Shown here: positions 1 to 9,713 of the stretch, one piece after another
Position numbering within the stretch: the first letter of the stretch is position 1
How the letters are laid out: every line of letters begins with the position of its first letter
Assembly (NCBI RefSeq): GCF_004379255.2
Contig: NC_056039.1
Location: 32,129,883-32,193,882, forward strand
Reading direction: 5' to 3'
Source of the DNA: Salvia splendens
Lineage: Eukaryota > Streptophyta > Magnoliopsida > Lamiales > Lamiaceae
DNA length: 64,000 nt
The notes under the pieces: model-generated
Seen by the model: only the letters and a program-made list of their open reading frames with translations
Databases searched by the model: none
Told to the model about the DNA's origin: nothing
Translations under genes and position numbers: made by a program

Positions 1-778
1 TCTTTTGGTCACCTCGGATGACCGCTATCCCTCCTTTAGTAGGGATCTTGATGGTGAGGTGATAAGTGGAGCAAATGGCCCGAACTGTGTTGAGCCAGTC
101 TCTTCCCAGGATGACGTTGTACGGGGACCGAGCTTTCACCACGAAAAACTCAATCATCGTACTGGAGCTAGTAGGCGCTTTCCCCACCGTGATCGGAAGG
201 CTGATAATACCTTCAGGGCGGGTGTCCTCCTGGGCGAAGCTCTTCAGGGGAAGCGGAGCCGGGCTGAGCCGAGCTGGGTCCACTTCTAGTTTGTCGAAGC
301 ACTCTTTAAAAAGAATGCTGACTGACGCTCCTGTATCCACAAACACCCTGTGGATCAGTTTGTTTGCCACTCCGGCTTGGATGACAATGGCGTCTTGGTG
401 AGGAGAGATGGCCGGGACGGGATCAGCATCCGAGAACGTAATCACTTCGTCCTGCTTCAGCCTTTTATGCGTTGGCTCTTCTCGATTGGAGCCTCTGCGC
501 TCTGACTTCAGGGACGACTTGGTCTTCCCGGCAGGGAGAGCGTCAATAGTCAGGATTACTCCATCATATTGCGGCTCGTCATCGTCTTCGGGATCCGGCT
601 GCCTTTTCGGATCCTGAGGAGCGCAGTTCGCACCTCTCTGCTTCTTATTCTTCTTTGACTGCTTGCTTTGGTATTTTTTCAATGTCCCTGCCCTCACAAG
701 AACATCGATACCTGCAGCCAAGTTTCTGCACTCCTCGGTATCGTGACCGTGGTCTTGATGGTAGGAGCAGTAGTTATC
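1..778 (-). pseudogene. Ty3/Gypsy zinc knuckle and aspartic protease region, downstream of an in-frame stop
   Basis: This is the continuation of the gag reading frame to its left end at the window edge. Read on the minus strand it stays open from the TAG at 779-781 to base 1. Just after that stop comes a plant-type gag zinc-binding stretch (CSYHQDHGHDTEEC, about 733-775). Near 330 lies the retroviral-type aspartic protease signature VDTGASVSILF, followed by a second conserved stretch, VILGRDWLN, near 110. The protease would cut the Gag-Pol polyprotein in the virus-like particle. Reverse transcriptase, RNase H and integrase must lie beyond the window. The TAG cuts it off from gag, and its context (TAG GAT) is not a known readthrough signal, so I treat it as a nonsense mutation. 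Confidence 0.85.
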
Positions 779-2047
779 CTAGGGTCGGCGCGCGGCAGAT
801 TTCGTCATCCGCTTTGGCTTTTCGAACAGGTCAGAGTGTAGTTCGAAAATTTCCGCTCTCGGCTTGTTCAGCGGTACGAACTGAGCGGGCGGCTTCTCGG
901 GATTGAGACGGGGTCCCAATCTGTCTTGCACCGGAGTCCTTTGAATCCTTTCAAAAGGAGTTCGGCGAGGATGTCCCTGATCGCCAAAAGGAGTTCGGCG
1001 AGGATGTCCCTGATCGCTATGATCGGGCTTCCTCCTGTCTCCTCGGGACGATGAGCTGTCTAACGACCGTTTGCGACGGTCTGCCTCATCGGCCCGGGAG
1101 TACTGGTCCGCAATGTCCCACATTTCCTGAGCTGTCTGCGGACCGCACTCAACGAGCTTCCTGTAGAGAGCTCCGGGCAGGATTCCATTTTGGAATGCCG
1201 AGATGACAAGCAGATCGTTGAGATCGTCTACTTGCAGGCATTCCTTGTGGAATCTTGTCATAAAGTCGCTGATTTTTTCGTCGCGACCTTGACGAATGGA
1301 AAGCAGCTGAGCCGAAGTGATTCGGGCTTCCGCTTTCTGAAAGAACCTCCTGTGGAAGGCATCCATTAGATCTCGGTAAGATCTGATGCTGCCCTGGGGG
1401 AGGCTATCGAACCACCTTCTCGCGTTCCCGATGAGCAGCTCGGGAAACAGCTTGCACATGTGGACCTCGTTGAGACCCTGGTTCGCCATGTTATATTGAT
1501 AGCGCCCCAAGAAATCGTGAGGGTCCACGAGCCCGTCGTAAGTCATCGACGGAGTTCGGTAGTTCTGTGGTAGGGGAGTTCGGGTGATGTCGTCCGAGAA
1601 CGGAGTCTTCAGTGCTCCGTACACGGCGAATCCGATATCTCGTCGGTATGGAGGAGATTGAGTTCTCCCGTGATTCCGGTACCGAGGAAGAGCAGGAATA
1701 TGTCGGGGTTGAGGATTCTTCTTCCTGGAAGACACGGCACTACTGCGGTAGTGACTTTCATGTCTGGATGAGGAAGGAGAATCCTCCGCTTTCGTCTTCG
1801 GCTCTTGGCTCTTTTGCAGGAAGGCTAAGAACTCATCCTGCTTCTCAGCCAAGAACAGCTTGACAGCCTCATTCAAATCAGGCTGCTGGGAAGACTCAGT
1901 GGGACGATTTTTGGAGCGGCCTGTTCCTTCGCCATGAGAACTGGTGGTGGATTTATCCCTAGGCTGTTTTCCAGACCTATGGGATGGATTGGCTTCCTCC
2001 TGGTTCTCACGGGCAGGAATACGGGTACTCTGCGATCTGGTATGCAT
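779..2047 (-). CDS. Ty3/Gypsy retrotransposon gag protein (interrupted element)
   Basis: Nucleocapsid/capsid polyprotein of an LTR retrotransposon. I chose ATG 2047 (start MHTRSQ); the frame is open upstream to 2089 but only with GTG there. The first ~100 residues are basic and Ser/Arg-rich. The central part, about residues 150-290, is the retrotransposon gag core, with the hallmarks RRWFDSLPQGSI and LMDAFHRRF, and further on DFMTRFHKECLQV. The C-terminal part is Arg/Pro-rich and holds a 33-bp tandem duplication (about 940-1010) encoding two copies of DQGHPRRTPF. The frame ends at a TAG directly before the zinc knuckle. It lies downstream of the primer-binding site and LTR to its right. The gag and protease are those of Ty3/Gypsy; a Tat/Retand-type lineage is my guess only. 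Confidence 0.88.
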   Translation of the reverse strand: MHTRSQSTRIPARENQEEANPSHRSGKQPRDKSTTSSHGEGTGRSKNRPTESSQQPDLNEAVKLFLAEKQDEFLAFLQKSQEPKTKAEDSPSSSRHESHYRSSAVSSRKKNPQPRHIPALPRYRNHGRTQSPPYRRDIGFAVYGALKTPFSDDITRTPLPQNYRTPSMTYDGLVDPHDFLGRYQYNMANQGLNEVHMCKLFPELLIGNARRWFDSLPQGSIRSYRDLMDAFHRRFFQKAEARITSAQLLSIRQGRDEKISDFMTRFHKECLQVDDLNDLLVISAFQNGILPGALYRKLVECGPQTAQEMWDIADQYSRADEADRRKRSLDSSSSRGDRRKPDHSDQGHPRRTPFGDQGHPRRTPFERIQRTPVQDRLGPRLNPEKPPAQFVPLNKPRAEIFELHSDLFEKPKRMTKSAARRP

Positions 2048-2103
2048 TTTTTGGGTGGAAAAAAATGGATCAAAAATTCGCTTTATCACAAATTTTGTTC
2101 TCT

Positions 2104-2123
2104 GTTTCCCACAGACGGCGCCA
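2104..2123 (-). promoter_or_regulatory. Candidate tRNA primer-binding site of the Gypsy element
   Basis: Read on the minus strand, TGGCGCCGTCTGTGGGAA begins one base after the LTR end CCATCA. The leading TGGCGCCGT matches what a tRNA 3' end of tRNA-Asp type would pair with, but the rest diverges, so the primer tRNA is not certain. Its position between LTR and gag supports the call. Confidence 0.7.
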
Positions 2124-2124
2124 G

Positions 2125-2858
2125 TGATGGATCCGCGAATTTCTGATGTTAGTAATTGCTGGTAGAGAATGAAAACTACGACACAAAGAATTTACGTGGT
2201 TCGATTTACTGAAGTAAATCTACGTCCACGGGAAGAAGGGAGGGCAAGATTGTATTGCTTGATCTGTTTTCTACAGCTTACAAATACAAACTTGCTATTT
2301 GCTATTTTATCTCTAGAGAGCTTAACCTTCTTCTATCTGATCTAAGTTCTATTTATATCTTGAACTAAGATCGTGGCTTGCATCACCACCCTAAGTCGTG
2401 GATGTCGTGTAGGTCATGGCCTAAGATCGTGGATGTAGCGTAGGTCATGGCCTACGATCGTGGCCTGAGTTGACACCACGTGGTAGTGGGTGTGTTGGAC
2501 ATCCTGTATGGGTCCACTAACTCCTTGTTCGGTCGAATACTGAGACCGAACTGCTTTGGTTGCCGATCTGAGAGTAGAGCTTGATGCCGACCTGAGAGCA
2601 GAGCTTGATAGGATGGCTTTTACCGAGCTGTAGGCTGAGGCCGAACTCTTTGGTAATGCCAAACTCATACTCCTGCTTTGGTTGCCGATCTGAGAGTAGA
2701 GCTTGATGCCGACCTGAGAGCAGAGCTTGATAGGTTGGCTTTTACCGAGCTGTAGGCTGAGGCCGAACTCTTTGGTAATGCCGAACTCATACTCTTCCTT
2801 GGGCTTTGGGCTGATGGGCCGTCATTGCTGTTGGGCTTGTTTAGTACGCACCCCATCA
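2125..2858 (-). repeat. 5' LTR of the Ty3/Gypsy element (734 bp)
   Basis: The segment is bounded by a perfect 6-bp terminal inversion, TGATGG on the left and CCATCA on the right. Its inner end abuts the primer-binding site. It contains the usual LTR-type sequence with ACGTAAATTC near 2190. Two 122-bp direct repeats (2551-2672 and 2673-2794) lie in its outer half, which is the U3 side for a minus-strand element. The partner LTR and the target-site repeat are outside the window. Open frames inside it are not genes. Confidence 0.85.
2551..2794. repeat. Two 122-bp tandem repeats inside the LTR U3
   Basis: Both copies start CTGCTTTGGTTGCCGATCTG and differ at very few positions (e.g. GGATGG/GGTTGG). 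Each copy itself contains two related ~20-bp subunits around CTGAGAG(T/C)AGAGCTTGAT. Tandem repeats in U3 of plant LTRs are often promoter/enhancer repeats; that role is inferred. Confidence 0.85.
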
Positions 2859-3066
2859 GTTACATTTTATGTGGTACATGGAGTAACAAATGGGACCCCG
2901 TAAACAATGATCATATTTAATATGGTATACATACCCATTGTATATTTGTAGCTATAGTTCATAATGTCACTCGTTTTCCTTTCCTTTCATACAAAAATAT
3001 CGAAATATGGAGAGCTCTAACTTGTCACTTTTTTTGCCTCGTAGTTAATTTGGGCAAGTAGTTGCC

Positions 3067-3210
3067 GGGAGGGGATCCCCTGCTGTGCACAGCAGGTGCG
3101 GTCCCCTCACTATTCACTTTTTTATTAATTTTTTTTATTATTAAACAAATGAACAGTGTGTGAACAGTAAGAGGACCGCACCTGTTGTGTACAGCAGGGG
3201 ATCCCCTCCC
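3067..3210. mobile_element. Mutator-type MITE (144 bp) with 10-bp target-site duplication
   Basis: Terminal inverted repeats of about 38 bp start GGGAGGGGATCCCCTGCTGT and enclose an AT-rich centre. The flanks 3057-3066 and 3211-3220 are the identical 10-mer AGTAGTTGCC. TSDs of 9-10 bp with long TIRs are the mark of the Mutator superfamily. It has no coding capacity and the TIRs differ at only a few positions, so it is probably fairly young. Confidence 0.88.
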
Positions 3211-3391
3211 AGTAGTTGCCTAGTTCTTTTGAAAGATAAACACTAAAGTATTTGAAATGTATATGCACTTTTAGCTTTTTTTCCCTTTGTTTTCTACTCC
3301 CTACGTCCCACTCTAAGTGGAGCATTTATAATTCGACACTAGATTTTACTATGAAGTATTATTTTGTTAGTAAAGTAGAGATAATAAAATA

Positions 3392-3614
3392 CTCTCTTCG
3401 TCCCTCAAGAATATGCACTATTTCCTTTTTAGTCCGTCCCACAAGAATATGCATTTTCTAATTTTAGAAAATTTTCTCTCTCTTATGAGGTGAGACTCAT
3501 TCTCCACTAACAATACTTTATTTACTTTTTCTCTCTACCTCTCTTTTACTTCACCAATTTTACATTAAAACTCGTTCCGACCCTAAAGTGCATATTCTTT
3601 GGGGACGGAGGGAG
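3392..3614. mobile_element. Stowaway-like MITE
   Basis: The ends are CTCTCTTCGTCCCTCAAGAATATGCAC and its inverse GTGCATATTCTTTGGGGACGGAGGGAG, the CTCCCTCCGTCCC-type termini of plant Tc1/mariner MITEs. TA precedes the left end; the right flank is CA, so the TA duplication has decayed. Immediately left (about 3297-3360) is the start of another, truncated copy. Confidence 0.8.
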
Positions 3615-4530
3615 CAAGAGAGAAGTAAAAATGAGAGAGAATGATATTTCCATATTTAGAAATATTTAATTTAGAGGTGGTATCCCAAAAAGAAAATGTA
3701 TCACCTAGAATACGATGGAAGAAGTATTTAAGAAAGTGCTCAAGCCTTCGAAGGACAAGTCCACTGTCTGTACAATAAAAAACAAGCCAGAAACAAAATG
3801 TTGCAACACAAACCAACAACACCCAAGCAAAAGCAAAATATAACTAACAACAACAACAACGAAAGGACACCAAGGCACTCCCGTGCGAAACACCAAAAGG
3901 AAGAAGAAACGAATAAAGCCACAACAAAATAAAATCAACACCAACAAGTGCGACCAGATAGCAAAAGCAACCGGATAGCACAAAAGTAACAGACCAACGT
4001 GAAGATGAGGGAGCGAAATGTCTGCCATAAGAGTTGGATATCGCTCTCCGAAAGGTAGGCAAACGATTATTCTCGTACGTATTCTCTCTCTTACTTTACT
4101 CTCTCTCCACTCTAAATATTTATTAGTATTATTTTTCCATAACGAGTGCAAAAAAGAAGTAACTCAAGTAACCATGGCCGGAGTGAGCAAATTTTATCTG
4201 AGCAAATTTTCTATTTGGGACCGAAAACAGTGAAGTTTGAATTCAAAATCTCTTGTTAACGATGTAGTTTACAAGACAAAAGGTGCACTATTTTGCGTCT
4301 TTCAAGAAAATTAGCGATGCATTCGCTTGTCCCATTCAAGATGTCTACCTTTCATTTTTAGTTTGCCTCACTCAAAATATCCACTTTCTATACTTCAAAA
4401 TACATATTTTATTCATTCACATGTTTTACTCTATTCCATCTAAAATTTAATGTCATTAAAAATATGGCCATATTAAAGGGTGAAGTTTTGAGATAACAAT
4501 ATCAGAAAACAATTTCTTATAAGTGGCTAA

Positions 4531-6382
4531 GGCCACCCGCAACGCGTCCCGCGGGTGGTTCGTGTCTCGTCCCGGTCTCGCCGAGACGCCAGTCCCACCG
4601 AGACGTCTCGCGGGCTGTCTCGCCACGCGCCTGCGCCACGTGGCGCGCTCTGGCGCCACGCGTGACGCCCACTCGCCGGCCCGCGAGTGGGCTTCATCAC
4701 GTTGACGCAATAAATCATTTTTTAAAAAAAAAATCGAATTTAATAAAAAAATGGTAATATTACCGTTTTTTCGACCGTTTTCCTTTTTTTTATTTTTTAT
4801 TTTTTTACTCTACAAATACTCATATTTCATCCTCATTTCACACACAAATACACATCTATTCTTCTCAAATCATCTCCATTTCCTCTCCAATTTTCATCTA
4901 ACCTCTCCAATTGTCATCACAAAATGTCCGGTGACGGCAACTATGGAGGTGGCGGCTCCGGTTGGTTTGACATCAACGCGTTTGGCGACTGGGGGGCATG
5001 TACAATGTCTTGGGTGGTTCCGGCTCCGGTTCGTCGACGCCGGGCACCCAGGGGCTCGTCGACTCCGGCGGGGTACCAACCACCCCATTTTGATGTTGAT
5101 GCATACGCTCGTCCCTCCGCCCCGAGGAGTTCACAGGGATTATCCCAAATTCGGGAGGATTATCCAGATGAACCCACTCCGGAAGGAGGCCGAGGCGGTG
5201 GAAGCTCTAGGGCGGTGGAGGAAGAGGCGGAGGCGGCCGAGGAGGAGGAGGATGTAGGCCGGCATCCGTACAGCCACAAGGACATGATGGTTGTGTACAA
5301 CGCCTGGATCAGCGTCTCGTACGATCCCATCGTCGGGAATCAACAAACCCGGAAGTGCTTCTGGGAAAAGGTCACCGAGGCCTACAACGAGATTAAGCCG
5401 AAGGGGTCCCGCCGCCGCACATTGAAGATGCTCCGCGCTCACTTTGACGGAGTCGACAAAGAGGTCAAAAAATTATGCGGCATCTACAAGAACGAAGCGG
5501 CTCATTACCAAAGCGGAGCCACGAGAGTCGACATTCTGAGATCGGCTTTGCGAGTGTATTTCGAAGACACCAACAAAGAATTCAAACATGTCGATGTTTG
5601 GGAGGCCGTCAAAGACTAGGAAAGGTGGGCCGGCGGTGTCCGATCCAGCTCAGGCTCGACCTCGAAGAGCACGAAGCACACGGCGGGTGGCCAATTCTCG
5701 TCTAGTGGGGGCGATTCTGGTAGCGCCGCACAAGACGTTGCCTCGCAGGAGGTTGAGGGCACGGCAGACGATGCCGGGGGGGTCCTCCCGTGGGCGCCGT
5801 CGGCCGCAACGGACCAAGGCAGCTAGAGGGAGGAGGGGCCGAGGCGAATCAAGCCAGGCGGGCTCGGGGGTGGCCTCAAACACCCTAATTTCCATGTACT
5901 TGACCGCCACGATGGCGGACACTTCCCGCATGACGTCTCCCCAATACCAAGCCCATCTTGCCGGAATTGAGTATTTGGCCAGACAAATTGGTATTCCGCA
6001 TTCAGGTGGCTTCAGTGCACTGCCACCACCTTCGGGGGATGATTCACCGGCGAAGTAGTTTTTTTTAATTTTTATAAAATTGAATTTTAAATTATGTAAT
6101 TTTTATTTTTTTTAGGATTTTAATTATGTGTTTTTTTTTAAATTTTAAGTTGTATTTTTATTTTATGTTGTCATTTTATTTTATTTAATGAAGTGTGTTT
6201 TTATTAATTGAATTTTTTGGAAATAAAAATAAAAAATGAAATTGAATCAATAGTAAATTAAGAGATGGAGGGTTGCAGGTTCTGTCTCTTAGTTAAGAGA
6301 TAGAGTGAAAGTACGTGGGGTCCATGAATAGTTAGAGGATGAAACGGTTAAGAGACGGATAAGAGACAGTGTTGCGAATGGC
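4531..6382 (+). mobile_element. PIF/Harbinger-type derivative 1, carrying only ORF1
   Basis: The left end is GGCCACCCGCAACGC and the right end, inverted, GCCATTCGCAACACTGTCTC. The flanking trinucleotides are TAA (left) and TTA (right), Harbinger-type but one base different. Both subterminal zones are crowded with GTCTC/GAGAC words. It holds a promoter-like stretch (CTACAAATACTC near 4809), an ORF1-type gene and an AT-rich 3' part. No transposase is present. It is strongly similar in sequence and layout to the element at 20448-22287, which has a clean TTA duplication. Confidence 0.82.
4924..6058 (+). pseudogene. Harbinger ORF1 (Myb/SANT-like, often annotated as glutathione S-transferase T3-like)
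   Basis: The ATG at 4924 opens 231 codons: a Gly-rich head, an acidic linker, then the conserved core around residues 120-230, with NAWISVSYDPIVGNQQ, CFWEKVTEAYNEIKP and LKMLRAHFDG. This is the Myb/SANT-like DNA-binding partner of PIF/Harbinger transposases, needed in studied elements for nuclear import or DNA binding of the transposase. The frame stops with TAG at 5617, where the sister copy has GAG. The same frame then continues until a run of seven G near 5775, where the sister has six, which shifts it. The C-terminal part (TATMADTSRM near 5910) is in another frame, ending at 6058. The protein is therefore broken twice. Confidence 0.8.
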
Positions 6383-6498
6383 TTATACTTCGGTTGAAAA
6401 TAATTAACCCTAAAGAATTTGTCATACTTGTGTCACATCACGCACATTTAATTCATTTGCACATGCACACTCCCTATGTTGGAAGTTGTAACGTAATA

Positions 6499-6677
6499 CT
6501 CTCTTCGTCCCGCACTATTCGCACTTATTTCCTTTTTGGGTGTCCCAAGTTACTTGCACTCTTTCCATTTTTAGTAAAATTTTTCACCTACAGCCGTCAT
6601 TTTTTACTTTCCTATACACTCATTCCTTAATCTCCGTGCCGAAAAGAAAAGGGGCGAGTAGCCCGGGACGGAGGGAG
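6499..6677. mobile_element. Stowaway-like MITE (179 bp)
   Basis: The left terminus CTCTCTTCGTCCCGCACTAT and the right terminus GGGACGGAGGGAG are inverted copies, and TA lies on both flanks (6497-6498 and 6678-6679). It has no coding capacity. Confidence 0.85.
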
Positions 6678-6944
6678 TAATATTGATGAAATAATCGATA
6701 TATAAAGTATATACTTCTGCTACCGGGACAAAAAGCATAAATTAACGTAGTTTCTTTTCAAAAGAATATATACTGCACACACATGCACCCAACTACAACT
6801 ATAGTCAACTACCATAAACAGGTTTATTGGTTATAAGAATCAAATTATTCAACGCAAAATAGTGAGAAATCAAATATCAAGATTCCATCTGGTGAGACAT
6901 TGTTATGCTCAATTATTCATCAAATCAAGAAGAAGATCTAGAGC

Positions 6945-6963
6945 ATTATTATTATTATTATTA

Positions 6964-7062
<99 letters not shown>

Positions 7063-7063
7063 G

Positions 7064-7157
<94 letters not shown>

Positions 7158-7353
7158 TTATTATTATATTATTATTCTTCTTATTATTCTTATTCTTCTT
7201 CTTATTCTTATTCTTTTCTTCTTCTTCTTCTTATTTTTCTTTCTTATTATTATTATTATTATTCTTCTTATTATTCTTATTCTTATTTTATTATTATTAT
7301 TTCTTCTTTTCTTCTTCTTATTCTTATTTCTTCTTTTATTCTTTCTTCTTCTT

Positions 7354-7384
<31 letters not shown>

Positions 7385-7590
7385 TTATTCTTATTCTTCT
7401 TATTATTCTTATTCTTATTATTCTTCTTATTATTATTATTCTTCTTCTTATTATTATTATTATTATTATTCTTATTATTATTCTTCTTATTATTATTCTT
7501 CTTCTTCTTCTTATTCTTATTATTATTATTATTATTCTTCTTCTTCTTCTTCTTATTATTCTTCTTATTATTATTATTATTCTTCTTCAT
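6945..7590. repeat. Long ATT/TTC microsatellite
   Basis: About 650 bp consist almost only of trinucleotides. The first ~200 bp are nearly pure ATT/TTA, and the rest is an interleaved mix of TTA and TTC blocks with occasional TTTC slips. The strong pyrimidine strand bias of the TTC part is of the type that can form triplex DNA. Long open frames here (poly-Tyr, poly-Ile, poly-Asn) are artefacts of the repeat. Confidence 0.97.
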
Positions 7591-8029
7591 CTTTCGCCAG
7601 TTGCTTGTTTCTATGCCAGTTATATTAAAAATATTTTGTTCACTCTTTAATTAAATAAAGAAAAGTACAGCTATATGAGGAGTATTTATGATTTTAAAAG
7701 AGCCGAGATGCCCGCTGCTGCAAGTATCGGCCTCCTCTATTTGTTTCCTATCCTTACTATATCAAATAATACTCAGGTTTAAAGAAATATAAATAACTAT
7801 ACAAGAATAATATATATAATAGCGAGTCTCAATTTTATATACTTTTATAATAGAATATTTGTAGATTAGTGGAACATATAATTTTATTTATTCACTATGC
7901 ATAATAATTAATAAATAATAAAATGAGATAAGTAGCTATAGATGCATAAAAATGACAAAATGAGACAAATAATGACAGACAGAGAGGGTAAATGAGACTT
8001 ATGAGTACAATTAGGTGGCGTTCGGTTGA

Positions 8030-8192
8030 CATGACTAATATCATGAGACTATCCATTTAGGATTAAGTTATGGGAATATTTTAGTTGGAGGGGGAGGCCA
8101 TATGACTAATTATCATGAGACTATCCATCTAGGATTAAGTTGAAGGGTTCAATCATGAGATTTAATCTTGCCAATCGAACAACCTCTTAATA
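8030..8192. mobile_element. MITE-like element with GGCGTTCGGTTG ends
   Basis: GTGGCGTTCGGTTGACATGAC on the left faces CCAATCGAACAACC on the right. Inside, CATGAGACTATCCAT.TAGGATTAAGTT is repeated twice (about 8042 and 8116). The end sequence resembles a common dicot MITE type, but I could not fix a target-site duplication. Confidence 0.5.
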
Positions 8193-8805
8193 TACAAAAT
8201 AATAGATTTAATCTTTACAAACATAAAAAAATCATACATATATCTAAGTGAATAGAAAATTAATTTTTCATTAATAAAGAGTATACATAGGTGTTAATTA
8301 ATGATTCTTATCCCCTAGTTGAGGGTTGTTCCCTGAAGTGCAACGAATAATGGTTAAGTTTTGTTCTTACCACAATTCGTCATGTAATATCTCTACATAT
8401 CTTTACCGTGCATTTTATGGTTGCTTTCGTGAGCTGGTCATTTTTTCTATCTTGAATTTTTCCATGTTAAAATCTTGGTACTATGATTTTGCATCGTTTA
8501 TTCTTTTTATTGTGTTCATTTGTATACGCAATATGTTTTTTTTTTAATTTTATTTTCATTTAATTTGTATGCGGATATGTACATCAAACTTCGTGCCAAT
8601 TGGCCAATATTAATGTATAGCCATTTATAGCAATATGTACATAATACATGATACTTCGTACCAAGATATACTTAGTGGTATAATATATAGTCATTAATGT
8701 TGAGTCTTGGACACTTATCATATCATAGGCAAAGATGGTATATACCCTAAAATCGTGTGAAGGAGAATGGATCCATCCTGTAATAACCCCACCAATCATA
8801 TTATC

Positions 8806-9338
8806 TAGGGCTGGCAAATCGTGCGGATTGGGTCGTTATCAGGTCAACCTGATAATGACCCAACCCAATAAGGCCTAACCTGAACCCGACCTGTTAAGAA
8901 AACTGTAAATCCGAACACGAACTCTACCTGCTACATTCAAATCCGAACACGACCCGCACCCGACACGAACCCGTTATCGACACGATATAATATGGGTTGA
9001 CACGACACGATTAAAACCTAATATTACACGATTAAACCTTAATTTTAACCTAATTTATGCAATTAAAATTCGTTTTATACTACTTAAACCTAATTTATAA
9101 GAAATTAAAAAATTAAAGTAATATATATTTTTTTAAATAATAATAATAATATTATTATTATTTCTTAATGGGTTACCCGTATCCAACCCGCATCCGACCC
9201 GAACCCAACCCGAAATTATCGGGTTCTTAATGGGTCAACCCGATAAGGACACGGATCCAATAAGACTTGACCCCAACCCAATAATTTCGTGCGGATTCGT
9301 GTCAGATTATCGTGTCGTGTCGAAAATTGCCAGCCCTA
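8806..9338. mobile_element. hAT-type MITE (533 bp) upstream of the decarboxylase gene
   Basis: The termini TAGGGCTGGCAA and TTGCCAGCCCTA are perfect 12-bp inversions. The 8-bp flanks ATATTATC (8798-8805) and TTATTATC (9339-9346) match at 7 of 8 positions, the hAT target-site length. The subterminal parts are rich in CGACACGA and ACCCGACC words on both strands, as expected for transposase-binding repeats. The right end is only about 240 bp from the TATA box of the decarboxylase gene. Confidence 0.87.
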
Positions 9339-9576
9339 TTATTATCAATACATCCACTACTATTTACTGAGCCAAATCCAAATTGAATACCAAAAACCCT
9401 GACCCTGTGTGAACCCAGAACAGTTCAAGTTCTACTCACAATTACACATCCAGTACAAAAAATAATAATAATAAATAAATAAAATTTATAAGGCTAGTAA
9501 TGCTGTCCAACAACCCCACTCGATTTTACGACCAAAAAGAAATCCTCAACTTGCCCATCCCTCCTCTCTCTATTTC

Positions 9577-9584
9577 TATATATA
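9577..9584 (+). promoter_or_regulatory. TATA box of the decarboxylase gene
   Basis: TATATATA follows a CT-rich tract (CTCCTCTCTCTATTTC) and lies 130 bp before the ATG at 9714. That places the transcript start near 9610 and supports ATG 9714 as the first in-frame start codon. Confidence 0.65.
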
Positions 9585-9713
9585 CCTACCATATTATCTC
9601 TCATTCAATTCAGGAAACCCCCCAAATTTAATTTTTTGGCTTGCCAAATTAGCTCACAAGGCGAAACTCTCATTTCCCCTTACAACCAACACAAAAACAT
9701 CAAATTCAAATTC

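Noticed and set aside
2414..2856. Two Ser/Ala-rich minus-strand ORFs
   Set aside because: They sit in the 122-bp repeats of the LTR and are translations of repeat DNA.
3705..4151. 148-aa minus-strand hydrophobic frame
   Set aside because: AT/AAC-rich low-complexity DNA, overlapping frames on the same strand look equally long, and no motif or promoter was recognised.
6862..7654. Long open frames encoding poly-Tyr, poly-Ile/Leu/Phe or poly-Asn/Lys
   Set aside because: They are translations of the ATT/TTC microsatellite, open in several frames and on both strands, with no start context.
9636..9713. 26-residue N-terminal extension of the decarboxylase
   Set aside because: The frame starts with TTG, lies in the leader just after the TATA box, and the family starts at the MGSL Met.
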